Assembly: GCA_033060915.1 (NCBI GenBank)
Contig: CM065397.1
Span: 15,208,501-15,272,500, forward strand
DNA length: 64,000 nucleotides
DNA from: Euryodendron excelsum
Taxonomy: Eukaryota > Streptophyta > Magnoliopsida > Ericales > Pentaphylacaceae
Reading direction: 5' to 3'
Below, piece after piece: positions 48,225 through 59,342 of this stretch. The translations under genes and the position numbers were made by a program. Numbering within the stretch: position 1 is the stretch's first letter; each line of letters begins with the position of its first letter. The notes under the pieces were generated by a model that searched no databases, had not been told where the DNA came from, and worked only from the letters and a program-made list of their open reading frames with translations.

Positions 48225-50014
48225 TTAAGTAATATGAATTCCAGTTCCAGAAGAAATTAAATTCCTCAGCTCCATTAAATGTTCATCATTTGAAATATGG
48301 AGTGTAATACGAAGATTTGTCAACAGTGCTTCTTGTTCCCAACTTAAGGGGCCAGAAGCATACAATGCCTCTAGAGTGCACTGATATGCATGCAACTCTA
48401 ATCTATGGATACTTGCTGCCACTTCCTCTTCTGGAGGAAAGAGACAGTTTTCCTGATTTCCTGAGCCATAAAAAGATTCTGCATCACTACAAAGGATATC
48501 TGTATCTTGACAAGGACCTGTAACAGAATGACTGGGAATCTTATTTCGACTCTCACTAGTAACACTACAACTACCAACAGAGCATGCATCACTAGCAGAA
48601 TCATTAGGTTCCGAGCTTCTTGCATGAGAACAGCCAACCAAACCACTTAATTTTGCCCTCTCCATATCATAATATCCATTTGGTTTATTGTTAGAGGAAG
48701 AACGTATGTATTTTTCACCCAGATTTTCTTGTGGATAAGCAACAGCATCTACCTTTTCTGGTAACAGGGCTGGAACATATCTCTGACGCCTACCCTCTTT
48801 CTCAGTTGCTCTTATTTTCTGAACATTTCCAACGTATGCATCAAAAAAAGAGCAGCAGTTTGGAGATGCTCTCTTCAGTGTTCTTGAAGAAACGATATGA
48901 GATTCCTGTAGTGCAGCATTATCCTGAACAGCAAAACGACCATCTCCTGCTCGCAGTTTGATCTTTGAATTGACTTGCAGTATTTGCAAGCTTGTCTTCT
49001 GATAACAATTTGAAGTTGACAGATTATTAGATTTCACGTCTTCACAATTTCCAGTGCGCTGTAGCAGCAGCCAACAAATAATCAGATGATGCAAAGATGA
49101 GTATGGCCCATAACAGCCATTGAAACTTAAAAATATACGGAGAAATAAGTACAGAAAACACAAGCAGCCAGAGTGCATTTTACAAAGGCATAATATAGAT
49201 GCTTGAGAAGACACTATGAGCAACAAAAAGTGCACAAACCTGATATAAGATAAAAAAAAATACAAGTACCGCATCTAGATCTCTAACAAGGTCAATTCAT
49301 AAATAATCAGCAAATTCATATAGATGAGATGCCAAAAAAAAAAAAACAATAACCGCATATAATTTCTGTATACTACCATTACGAAATGTTGTACTCTCAT
49401 CCAATAACACTTACCAAGCAGGTTTAAGAGGATATGTTTCACAAGCATATCAAACAGAGCACAAAGCAGTTTAGAAGGACCCAACAAGAATTATGCAATG
49501 CCCTTTACAGTTAGTTCCACAAACACAAAGAACAATCAATGCAGAAAAAAGGGATTACAAAAACAAACCCCAGAAAACCTGTACAGACACAGACACAAAG
49601 GAAAGAAAAGGGTACCTTTCTGATCACAACCCATTTGTTGTCTTGCCAAGATTGTCGCACCCTGGTGCTCGATTTGTGGACGCTGAGTTCCTGGGGAACA
49701 CCAAGTAGCCTCACCAAATAATGATCTCCGTCCAAAACCTTCAAGACTGTAGCAATCCTCCATGAAATATTATCGAAAACCTCTACAACATCACCAGCCA
49801 CCCAACTCCCCACACCTTCAACTGGAGGAGGACAAGGCCTAATAGCCTTCCTAGACACCCTCTCCACCACAACCTCACTTGTTGAGCCTGAATAATAATC
49901 ATACTTCACACTGTAAGTATGCCCATTTCCAGATATGATTTCGGCACAGTGCCATGTGATCAGCACCTCTTTTGTGCTCATAACCTCCACTTTATTCCCT
50001 CTCTTGAACCTCAT
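48225..50014 (-). CDS. Agenet/Tudor and ENT domain protein (plant Tudor-like family)
   Basis: Two coding exons: 50014-49616 (133 codons, phase 0) and 49058-48225 (277 codons plus stop), joined by a GT-AG intron, giving 410 residues. Residues 1-133 form two Agenet (plant Tudor) repeats: MRFKRGNKVEVMS...ITWHCAEII, then SWVAGDVVEVFDNISWRIATVLKV and the closing NKWVVI. The C-terminal about 70 residues are an ENT domain (IHRLELHAYQCTLEALYASG, then LRITLHISNDEHLMELRNLI), a helical domain first seen in EMSY. The middle is serine-rich and probably disordered. Related proteins are nuclear and thought to read chromatin marks or bind RNA; the exact role is unknown. No lesions are seen. The alternative upstream reading of exon 2 (to 49,274) is intron sequence. 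Confidence 0.88.
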
Positions 50015-50990
50015 GATGGGTATGATTATGAAGACTCTAGTACATGAAACCTGTTAAAACCAAAAAATAAGAGCTTTTCCACACACAAAAAAAAAAACTG
50101 AATTTAAACTTACAAAAGGATTATGATTAATGCTGGTCAGTGGTCATGCTCTTCCAGAAAATATCATAGAAACATCTGCTAATAAAATTTTAAAAAAAGT
50201 ATTCCTTTTCCATAGAATATGTAGGGCTCCATTAATTTACATAATAATGGATCCAAGATCAAGAAGAACCTTAGCAAGGTGCAAATTTTCACATCTATTT
50301 CTCTTCATAAACGATCTATGCTGAAACCCCTATAATGCCCTGGATATAGGAGAAAAAATCAAAGATTTAGCAAATGCCAAACCGTTACCACATGATTCAC
50401 AAACAAGGAACAAATGACGCCTCCACTTCCCAAAAGAAAATGTGTACATATATATATGTATATATATATTTATTTATTTATTTATTTATTTACCCAATAA
50501 GTTACCCAAAAAAAAAAAAAAAAACAAATCAGTTACAACTAATCAACCCATCAGAATCCTATCCTGATCACAAAATGAACTGATCAACTCAAATCCTACA
50601 ACAATTGATTTCTCAAGCAAATTTAATTAAACCCCAAAAAACTACACTTACTAAGCAGATAATAAACCTAAAAGAAAAATTAAACAACCCGACATTAAAT
50701 TTCCAAAAATTCCAGAAAAAATTAGAAGTTCAATCACTTTGACTGAAATTTTGATAGAAGTATTCTCGCAAGTTTGAAAAATTCTACATATTAATACCCA
50801 ACCACACTAAATATGAACACATTAAAGCATTGAAATACCAGAAATTGAAACCCTATAAATCAAAATCACCAACCTTTAAATCAAATTTTGTGCAAAAAGA
50901 TTGAATCTTGACGTCAGGGGTTCGTTATTTTTGATCTCTTAAGCTTTGGGTTTGTATTTTGTGCTTCTAGGGTTTGTGTTGTTGAGAAAA
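50015..50990 (-). other. 5' UTR of the Agenet-ENT gene with an intron
   Basis: The minus strand shows a leader exon from about 50,990 to 50,874, a donor AAAG|GTTGGT, an intron 50,873-50,051, and an acceptor TTTTAACAG|GTTTC leaving 36 bp of leader before the ATG. An intron in the 5' UTR is common in plant regulatory genes. AT and ATTT microsatellites (about 50,440-50,492) lie in the intron. Confidence 0.6.
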
Positions 50991-51027
50991 TAAATGGGAA
51001 ACAAAATAATAAAATCGTAGTTATATA
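50968..51027 (-). promoter_or_regulatory. Core promoter of the Agenet-ENT gene
   Basis: On the minus strand a TATA-like TATATAA lies at 51,027-51,021 and a telo-box AAACCCTA at 50,975-50,968 near the likely transcript start. Confidence 0.5.
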
Positions 51028-51479
51028 AGTCTGCGGAGGGTATTATCGGAATGTAGAAGATTGGTATTCTAAACCAGAAAATTAGGAGTGCGTAGTGTGC
51101 CCACCACCGCTTGTTCAACACGCCTAATTTGTGTGGAAGGAGAAATTACTCTACCTGGCTGTCACACTGTCCAGTAACAGCAAATTTAATTTTAGCATTG
51201 ATCCTATACAATTTTATAAAGGATCTTGTTAAGATGAGTCTTTTATGTAAGTTTTATAATTTTTAACACTGAAAATATAATTTTTAATTATTTGTATCAT
51301 CAAACAAAATTCGTTTAAACTATGCCCTAAGAACAACTTTTATAAATAATCAAATCACAGTAACTACATAATTTTCTATTATAGGAACTTGTGCTCAATT
51401 CATTACCATTCATTTGAAATTGCCCGTTATGTAAATAAATAAAATTTGAACAAATTTTTTTAGCTTGCTAATTTTTTTG

Positions 51480-52000
51480 GGATTAATTACAAAAAAAAAG
51501 TATGATTTAATATCACTAAATCCTATTAAATTTTAAAACATAACATATTAACCGCATAAATTATCAATTTGTATCAATCAATACTTTCTTTCAGCAATCT
51601 GTTAAAAAATTAATGAAAATTGTCATGTGACTTGCATATGTTCACAAAATTGTAATTTTATACTTTAATTGACATCTATTATAATAATAATAATCTAATA
51701 ACTGAAATATTTGGTGGAATGATATGTAAATAAATAGACAATCCAATTGGCATTTCATCCACTAGACAATTATTACAAAATTAAAAAATTAATTTAGGTA
51801 TAAAATTATATTTTTGTGAACATGTGCAACTCATATAATAATTTTTTATCCACTCTCCTAAATCATTGCTAATATACTATTAACAAATGTGTTGATTGAT
51901 ACAAATTGATAATTTAAGGAGTCAATATTTTACGTTTTAGAATTTAAAGGAGTTTAGTAATACTATGTCATAGTTCAATGGTATTTTTGTTATCAACTTA
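51480..52000. mobile_element. Long-armed foldback MITE (about 520 bp)
   Basis: The left half is the inverted complement of the right half over nearly its whole length. For example 'aattatcaatttgtatcaat' near 51,557 is matched inverted near 51,897-51,916, and 'catgtgacttgcatatgttc' near 51,624 corresponds to 51,818-51,838. Flanks ATTTTTTTG (51,471-51,479) and ATTTTTTG (52,001-52,008) look like an 8-9 bp target duplication, as in Mutator-type MITEs. Confidence 0.75.
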
Positions 52001-52411
52001 ATTTTTTGAACTTGACTCAATGATCTCATATGCATTAAAATAACTAAGTTACTTGAGTTCAATTCGATTAAAATTTATTTATGATCGGTTTGAAAGATAA
52101 ACAAGTTATGCTTTAACACATTTCTAAATCGGACTGAAAATTCGACTTGTTTAGTCACATTATAATTTTATACGTGAGACAGTGAGAAATAGGATGCCAT
52201 CGGTTTGAATTTTGAAGGTAAAAAATGAGTATGGTGCAGTACCTAAATGGGGTCGCTGGGACCCATGTTGTGGTTCCATTCATATTTCAATTTGAATCCA
52301 TTCTCATGTCAAGTTTAATAAATTGTGATAGTTACCTAAATTGAATTGAATGACAAACTTTAGGTAAAAACATATATATATATATATATAAAATATTTGT
52401 TCCTCACTGTG
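52001..52411. other. No gene seen; (AT)n microsatellite
   Basis: AT-rich DNA ending with a (TA)n run at about 52,373-52,391. Confidence 0.45.
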
Positions 52412-52858
52412 AAACTCATGTATAGTTTTTTTTTTTTTTTTGAGAGAAACAAACTGAAACACACACACATGCCAAACCACAAACGGATCGAGTAAGAAGT
52501 CTACCGTCCCAAACAACCCGTCGAAATGAGTTGGTTGGGAAGAGACTAAATACCAATGCAAGACTGCATAGCAGACCGATGTGGAACAAAGCAAGCAGGC
52601 ACAGTGCCGAGAATTTTTCTTTTGAGGGAAACAAACTGAAACACACACACACAGGCTAAACCACAAACGGACTGGGTAAAAAGTCTACAATCCCAAATAA
52701 CCAGTCGAAACGAGCTAGGGAAAGAGACTAAATACCAATGTAAGACTACAAAGTAGACCGATATGAGACAAAACAAGGAGGCAAAGTGTCCAAAATTTTT
52801 GTTTTGAGGGAAACAAACTAAATCACGCACAGGGCAAACCACAAACTCATGTATAGTT
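52412..52858 (-). mobile_element. Dimeric retroposon with poly(A) tail and 16-bp target duplication
   Basis: AAACTCATGTATAGTT occurs at 52,412-52,427 and 52,843-52,858. Between them, read on the minus strand, are a partial unit, two tandem units of about 182 bp (52,803-52,622 and 52,621-52,440) and a run of A. Unit cores contain 'gtttgtttccctcaaaa' and 'ttggtatttagtctctt'. Duplication length and A tail indicate LINE-mediated retroposition. No clear Pol III boxes and no ORF of meaning; the CVCV-rich frames are repeat translation. Confidence 0.75.
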
Positions 52859-54649
52859 CATATTGTCTTTTAAGTACTTCAATCAAATCTTGTGTCTTAG
52901 TCATAGCTGATTTTCCTTTTTCTTTTGCAAAGAATTTGATGCTTGATTTCTCCCTTTTTTTTTTTTTGTTTTTTTGTTTTCTGGGCAAACACAAGCTAGT
53001 TGTCACTAGCATGACAACCCGCTCTCTGCGTTCTACCCATTGAAGGCTGGAACCGAAAGTGAGACCAACCAACCCAGTAGGCCCAAAGGTTTAGCCTCAA
53101 CCCCACCAAAGTCCAGGGGCAAGATGTCAACGGTAAAAGGAAAAACTAGTTAAAAGAAGTTGGTAAAAAGCTTATCGAAACAAGGTTGCTTGTTACACAA
53201 TCCAATTATTTATAAAACAATTATTTTCAAGCTTCAAATAAGAAGGCTACTAACAATCGTTTGCCAACGTGTTAGATTTGATAATAGTTGCTATAGCCAA
53301 AATTTTGGTTTTTTTTTTTTTTTTTTGTCTCTTTACAGCTCAAAAAAGCGAATTAAAGTTTCTCATGAGGATTTTTGATAATTTTCTTTCTTAATTCCCA
53401 TAACCAAATCAGTATGACAAAAATTTTCTCATTTTTCCGAATTTATGGATGCAAGACCTCTCAATAGATAAACATTTAAGAGATCCCACTCCAACCACAA
53501 TTAATAAAGGCAAATACTAGTATTTGCCTAACCATGCATTGTCTCATTGTATAAACCGTGTGATTTACACTTTTTTCTAATTCTTTAACTCTTTGTAATT
53601 GTACAATCAGACAATGTATGTTAGCAAGATCGATTAACAATACTAGATTAATCAAATGTAACAAGTAATAAAGATAGTACCCCATTTTAAAATGCTATTT
53701 ATGTGTTTGAATGGTAAAGTGGAATCATTATTATCAATAATTCAAATTTTCAAACATTTAAACCAAGGAGATTCTCTTGATTGCTCATCAATAGCAATTT
53801 TGAAAAAATTTAATTCCCATGGGTTTTATGAAATTCAAATATGGAAAAAAGTAAATATTTCCCCAAATGAAGCTAGCTAGATTAGAAGATTCTCTGAAGA
53901 TTCATGAAGATATCTACCTGTTTAGGTCGTATTGAACACTATTAGGTTCATAGTAAGTTCACTCAACATAATAACAGTTGTAACTATAAAGGTGGTCTAA
54001 TGGATTTGTACTAAGTATGAGACCTCAAGTTCAATGTCTCCTCATACTCTTTGTAGCTAATAATCATTTATGCAATATATGAAATTTATCTAATTTATGT
54101 GAATGATAATCCTACAAGGACTTGAGGGAGTAGTCGGTCAAAGTTTTGGATACTCTGTAGCTTAGGCAAATAACCTAAAAAGTGATTTCAAAATTATAGT
54201 TATTAGGAAACTCAACTAGACAATAGAAATGTGCTAACCTATGAGTAGGAAACGTTTTTAGAATTTTGGAGAAACATTTTGGTAGTTTTAGGACACTTAA
54301 CTAACACTCCAAAGAAGCTAAGGGGAAACTTATAAGAAATTCTACGGAAATAATTTAAAATTTTATTCAATTTTTTTTTTATATATTTTCCTTAAGTTCC
54401 AACTAAAATTCACTATAATTTATGAAAGTATCCGTTAAAGTATTCATGTAAATTTTTACTAAATTTTCTAAAAATTTCTTCAAGTTTTACAAAAGTTTAC
54501 TAATATTCTTATTTGGTTTCTCATTTTTAATCATTTTTTTGCTCCTTGTTTCTGTCATATGTTTTTGTTGCGTTTCCCAATTTCAATTTTCACTTCGATC
54601 AAAGTCCATCAGGCCTAACCACTAATAAGGTACTCATTTGAGAACGCTT
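52859..54649. other. No gene seen
   Basis: AT-rich intergenic DNA with poly(T) runs near 52,955 and 53,311. Confidence 0.4.
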
Positions 54650-54872
54650 GGGCCTTTTTATTTTATTTTATTTTTAAAATTTTTGTCAATAGTTAGGAAG
54701 CTAGCCTAAGATTAGAGGATAGGAGCGGTGTGGTTGAAGCCACCACACAGTCCACACGTGTGGGGAGAACTCTACCACCATTTTGCCCTTGTCTAAAGTA
54801 AGAGTTGAACCCGAAACTTCTTAAAAAGGACCCAAGACTCTCCCCACTAGGTTAGTCCCCAAGGGCTATACA
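54650..54872 (-). mobile_element. tRNA-derived SINE, minus orientation
   Basis: On the minus strand an A box TAACCTAGTGGGG (54,854-54,842), a B box GGTTCAACTC (54,811-54,802), about 130 bp of body and an A-rich end with AAAATAAAATAAAATAAAA. Length and box spacing fit a plant SINE. Confidence 0.72.
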
Positions 54873-55604
54873 TTTCTGCTTCATAATCTTCATTTTGTTT
54901 TTCATGACACAAGCTAGTGAGACCTATATTAATAATTGTATATAAAATTCGTTCACTTTTGCCAATGAGTGAAAAATATATTAGGGGAAAATAGAACTAT
55001 TTGTAATATCTTTCTTTTCTTAACTACATACACATCAGTAGTACTTTTACATTTCTAGTAGGATAGAATATCTAAAATGCTCTTAGAATACGAGCATAAA
55101 ATGGAAAAAGCAAAGAGATCCTCTTCCTTAACCAGGACATAAATAAATAAATGAAAGATTCTCCCTAACAGCTTTCTGGGGGCTTAAGAATTGGATCAAA
55201 GGATAAAAATGCATTTTTATATAAGAAATTATTGCCTGGAATTTAAACCTTAAAAATAGAATTGGAGGTTGTCAAGGCTCCACTCTCCCACAGAGTTTGG
55301 TACAATTTTTTTTGAGCTTTTTTTATTTTACTTTTTTAGCTTATAAGTAAAAATATTATAAATTTTTTTTTTAGCTTTTTTGCTTTTAATAAGATAAGAT
55401 AAGCAGAAAAACAAAAACAAAAAAGCAAAAAAAACTTTAAAATCTTGATTTTTTTTGCTTATAAACAAAAAAAATCAAGCTAAAAAAGCTCAAAAAAAGT
55501 CCAATCAAACGGGCCCTAAGACTTATTTAAGATAGACTTCAAAAAGAGTCATTAAATGTTACATATCCCTTCGTCCAATCAGAGAAAATTATAATTGAAG
55601 AGGT
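54873..55604. other. No gene seen
   Basis: AT-rich. An imperfect inverted repeat of A/T-rich lysine/phenylalanine-type phrases (about 55,310-55,500, 'aaaaagctcaaaaaaagtcc' against 'tttgagctttttttattt') suggests another small foldback element. Confidence 0.4.
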
Positions 55605-55956
55605 GATGGCTTTGGTGCAGTGATAAGATTGCTCCACCGCACCTTGTGCATGCATCCAGTGATGGATCTAGAAAGTGACGAACCCAGAAATTTTAGTGGG
55701 CGGCCAAATTAAAAATTCTTGCACTCTAAAAAGTCAAAATAAAAATACTTTTAAATTTAAGAGGGCCAACACACTATTTTTTTTATCGTAAATACTCAAA
55801 AATTATAGGATCTAAATGGAAGTTTAGAAACTCAGGTGCCCAAACCTCCCTTGGGTTGGATGCAGGTCCACCCTTGAATGCATCATGGACGCAGAGTTAT
55901 GTACATTTGATCCTCTCTAAACCTGTAACGAGGGAATGATTGTGCATTGGGCTACT
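55605..55956 (+). mobile_element. SINE split by a hAT-type MITE
   Basis: An A-box-like TTTGGTGCAGTGATAAG (55,611-55,627), the MITE at 55,657-55,876, then the 3' part with 'gtacatttgatcctct' and 'gtgcattgggct'. The 3' part is shared with the SINE at 46,001-46,185. Confidence 0.6.
55657..55876. mobile_element. hAT-type MITE (220 bp) with 8-bp target duplication
   Basis: Ends CAGTGATGGATC and GGTCCACCCTTG are imperfect inverted repeats of the CAGTGGCGGA kind common in plant hAT MITEs. Flanks CATGCATC (55,649-55,656) and AATGCATC (55,877-55,884) match in 7 of 8 bases. Confidence 0.68.
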
Positions 55957-57239
55957 ATTCGTTTACATGCTACATTAACAGTGACCAAAGTAGAATGCCA
56001 AAAGGTATTCTAGGACATGGGATATATTTCTAAATGGAAGAATAAGAAACAATTGACAGCATAAATATCACCTAGTACATTAGGCCTTGGATTTTGGAAT
56101 CAGGGAAAACATTTCCTTTTGGCTTTCACACAAACATAGCTCAGGCTGTCAAATGACAAGGAAACTATGGACAAAACAAGGTGAACAGCCGCTGTACCAC
56201 TGTCACTGTCCCTCCAAAATAATTCAAAAAAAAAAAAGAAAAGAAAAGAAAAGCCAAGATGGATATACTGTTGGCGTGCTTCCTTTTGCTGGCTATCATG
56301 GTTGGACTAAACTACAGACAAATGGATACTTTTGTGGTAGATTACAAATAATGGATCTGTTAGATTGAAATATTATTAAAAAAAAAATTGTTGCCTGTGT
56401 GTTGCTGTCATTTAAAATTAAACTGGTTTTGCTGTAGATACTTCTGTACTAGTTTGTCTCTGAAACAACTGGACTTAAAATGGTGATAAATTTGATGTTG
56501 GTAGAGGCTTTAGTACTGTTCACTGAAAGCTAAACACATATGGTTTACTGTGGGGACAAACCAGACAATCTTTCTGGTCAATCCTTATCTATATTGCCAT
56601 GTTTAGAGAGCCCAAACTCGTCAAATTTTGGAATTACTAAGGCCACGTTTGTTTCACTGGATGGAATAAGGGAGATAAAGAATAAAGAATGCTTACCGGA
56701 TTGTTTATCCTAACTACTCCCCTCCCTTCCCTTCCTCCGGAATTGAATAATCCACTGTACAGGAGATAACAAATCATGTCCGAATTTTTTATCCTATATG
56801 CGAGATTACTAGTCCAATCCTATTGCCTTATCTTGCGAAATAATTCTATCCAATTAGCTTATCATTTTAGCTCAATACCATCTTCAGCTCCAAAATGAGC
56901 ACCTGCCCCTGATAGATATCTTGGCCAATTTTAGATGATTAATCAATTGACTTAAAGACCCTGCAGCAAAGTTAGACTCCAGTGAATTAGTATGCAATGT
57001 GACCACAAAAGATTTCAAGTCCAGTACATTGTGCTCTTCAAATAGAAATTGGTCAACTATTAAGCAAGTTAATGCTAAGCCGTAGATCTCAAATAAAGTA
57101 AAGTCTTTAGGCGGGTTATATAAATCAAGCATTAGAGGTCATTGTTCTTTGTTAGGTACAAGCTTTAATATTTGCAGTTTGAAACTTTGAACTATGTTGA
57201 CAGGGATGAATGAACTATTTTCCAGGAATATATAGGGTT
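55957..57239. other. No gene recognised; MITE-like start near 56,640
   Basis: 'ggccacgtttgtttcactgg' near 56,641 resembles a common MITE terminus, with no certain partner. An A/G microsatellite lies near 56,226-56,252. Confidence 0.4.
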
Positions 57240-57790
57240 GTTTACCAAAATAAATTTATTTTATTTAATAAATATTAAACAGGGGTTAAAATTTCAATAT
57301 TTATAAAACAATGGCTAAGCGACATTAGCACAGATGCCTTTAGTGAAATCGTCAATATTAATTACGATTTATAATTTTAATTTTCTTTTAAGTTAATTTA
57401 TTTTCTCCATTAAAAATTAAATTTCAAAAAACAAATTAAAAGCATCAAACCTACTGACGCTTTTATGTTTAAACATAAAACATCAATAGAAGTAACGTTT
57501 ATAGTCCAAAATAAAAAACGTCAGAGCCAGTGACGTTTTCACTTTTAGTATTAGTGCAATTGTCTTATTTATAGTATCAACAACTTTTAAATTAAAAGAA
57601 CATCAGAAGTACTGGTCTAATAAAGTGTTACAAGCGTCATCTTCAATTACACTTTCATTTTTAAACTGAAAGCGTTAAAGTTAATAACGTTTTTTAGTTC
57701 AATTTTAAATACGTTAATGAAAAAGTGACTTTTACTTTAATTTTTAAAATTCTATTATCATTTCAGAAAATTAACATAAAATAAAAGTAT
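57240..57790. repeat. GACGTTTT-type repeats (possible CACTA transposon end)
   Basis: Several copies of 'gacgtttt', 'aacgttt' and the reverse 'aaaacgtc' lie in both orientations (about 57,461, 57,493, 57,517, 57,531, 57,688). Subterminal motifs like this are typical of plant CACTA elements, but no CACTA terminus was found. Confidence 0.35.
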
Positions 57791-57799
57791 AGAGGGGCT

Positions 57800-57946
57800 A
57801 TGGAGAGGCGCGCAACTGTGCTTCCTCGCTTCGCCAAGAAAAGCATTTCTTTTTGGGTGAAGGGCGCGCTACAGGCCTACGCTTGTTCCTGCGCGAGAAT
57901 CTCCGGCTTTTTGGCCGTATCTTGCTCCTTTCTTTCGTCTCAGTAG
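57800..57946 (+). CDS. Short GC-rich ORF of unknown nature (48 codons)
   Basis: It starts MERRATVLPRFAKKSISFWV and stops at TAG (57,944). It is markedly richer in G+C than the AT-rich surroundings and directly follows the GACGTTTT repeats. It could be a gene fragment captured by a transposon. No family is recognised. Confidence 0.2.
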   Translation: MERRATVLPRFAKKSISFWVKGALQAYACSCARISGFLAVSCSFLSSQ

Positions 57947-58129
57947 TGAGCGCTGCTAGATCTGATTCAACTGAATGTGAGACTTGGATATGCTCCTGCT
58001 CTCGGCAGATATGCTGGGCGAGATAGTGACAAAGGGGAAAGTCGAGCCCCCTATAAACGTAAAGGCAACCACTGTTTGTTCACATGTGAAAAAACCTAAA
58101 CTTTGTCTATGTTTTATCCGAGAAGCTAA

Positions 58130-58984
58130 ACCTTACAATATTGATTTAATATGTTATGGCAATGAGTAATATTGTACTTACCATGTCATAAGAGAAACAA
58201 ACCATTCAATCAGAAACACATCAGATTTTTGTCGTGGAAATCCTTAAATTGGTTAAAAATCACGTGTCACCTTTGTCGGACAAAGATCATGCACTATATC
58301 TCATTGTTCAGATGGTTACAAGACTCTTTACAATCAAAACCTATTAACTCCATGATCTAATGATTATCTTGACCTTGCTTGTATCCACGATTCACCGTTT
58401 CCATGCTTGACCACTGTTTAGATCCCCTTAGAACGGATTTCATGCCTTGAACTTCATCAAGACCCTTGATTCCTTCACTTGAATTGAAGAAGATTGTTGC
58501 TAAGATTTATTTCTGAGCTTCTAGGAAGGTTAGGAATACTTCTCTCAAGGAGTTTTTGATAGTGGCGACTCAGATTTTGGTCTTGGAAAGTGTGTTGGGC
58601 CTTAAATAGGCAAAAAAAAAACCCTAGCAGCACGATTTCTGAGGTTCCAAATTTGGCACAACTCGCTCCCACGAGATCTAGCGAGCATCCCGCGAGGTTC
58701 ATCTCACTCCCGCGAGATCTAGCGAGCATTCCACGAGGTTCATCTCACTCCCGCGACACCCACCGAGCATCTCGCGAGCTCAATCCCAGTTTTTGCATGC
58801 TCATTTTTTTTTTTATCAACATCCCGCGAGGATCCCGTGAAGTTCATAACTTTTTACTCAGATGTCGGATTGATGAGATTCAAAGTTCTCTAGAAAAAAG
58901 ACTCGAAGGTCTACAACTTTTCTTTTAATGAGTCTTTTCAAATTCGAACCGTATTATGGTTAAAAATCAACTATAAGAGAACCC
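58130..58984 (-). mobile_element. Copia (Sirevirus-like) LTR fragment
   Basis: On the minus strand: CCCGCGAG repeats (58,840-58,655), a TATA-like 'cctatttaaggcc' near 58,606, and a transcribed part with 'gacaaaggtgacacgtg' and 'aaggatttccacgac', phrases seen in Sirevirus-type LTRs. Neither end is certain. No primer site is found next to it. Confidence 0.42.
58660..58790 (-). repeat. Tandem CGCGAG repeats in the LTR
   Basis: About three units of roughly 50 bp contain 'cccgcgagatctagcgagca' or close forms (58,667, 58,710, 58,750), a CpG-rich patch in AT-rich DNA. Confidence 0.65.
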
Positions 58985-59342
58985 ATGCACACCAACACAT
59001 CCCACGACTTGCCTCGAAATCCATCAAGGCTTGTCGAAGTTCCGTAGCATACTTTGATACTTCATACAATATTTTCTTGGCACGAGCTTGCATGAATTAG
59101 CAATGAGAATTATTCCAAATGCTTGTGATAGACATCCCAATTTCCCAAATTACATTAAACAAGACTTGGTACGAAATTTAGCCAATTACATAACCTTACA
59201 GTATGGATATGATGGATCTCCTACCTCGGTTGGAACTTTCATCTCTGCAACTTTAGGGTATGAAGCCCCCGTATCTAGGCGAGGTGATGGCGGGGAACTC
59301 CAACTTGTTTTGGCTTTATACCTCGCCCGGACAATCACATGA
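58985..59342 (+). pseudogene. Coding-like block of unknown origin, one frameshift
   Basis: One frame is open from about 58,985 to 59,099 (it includes SSVAYFDTSYNIFLARACMN). A second, shifted by one frame, is open from 59,088 to the TGA at 59,340 (it includes NYIKQDLVRNLANYITLQYG and LGYEAPVSRRGDGGELQLVL). Composition is protein-like, with few low-complexity runs, unlike the surroundings. It abuts the minus-strand LTR. I do not recognise the family. It could be a captured host gene fragment or an old endogenised sequence of viral origin. Confidence 0.4.

Noticed and set aside
49059..49274. Extension of Agenet-ENT exon 2 to a longer 349-codon ORF
   Set aside because: The extra part is T-rich intron sequence. 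A CAG acceptor at 49,061-49,059 keeps phase 0 with exon 1.
52304..52842. Cysteine/valine-rich minus-strand ORFs, some with apparent signal peptides
   Set aside because: They translate the CA-rich repeats of the dimeric retroposon. The same frames repeat with the 182-bp unit.
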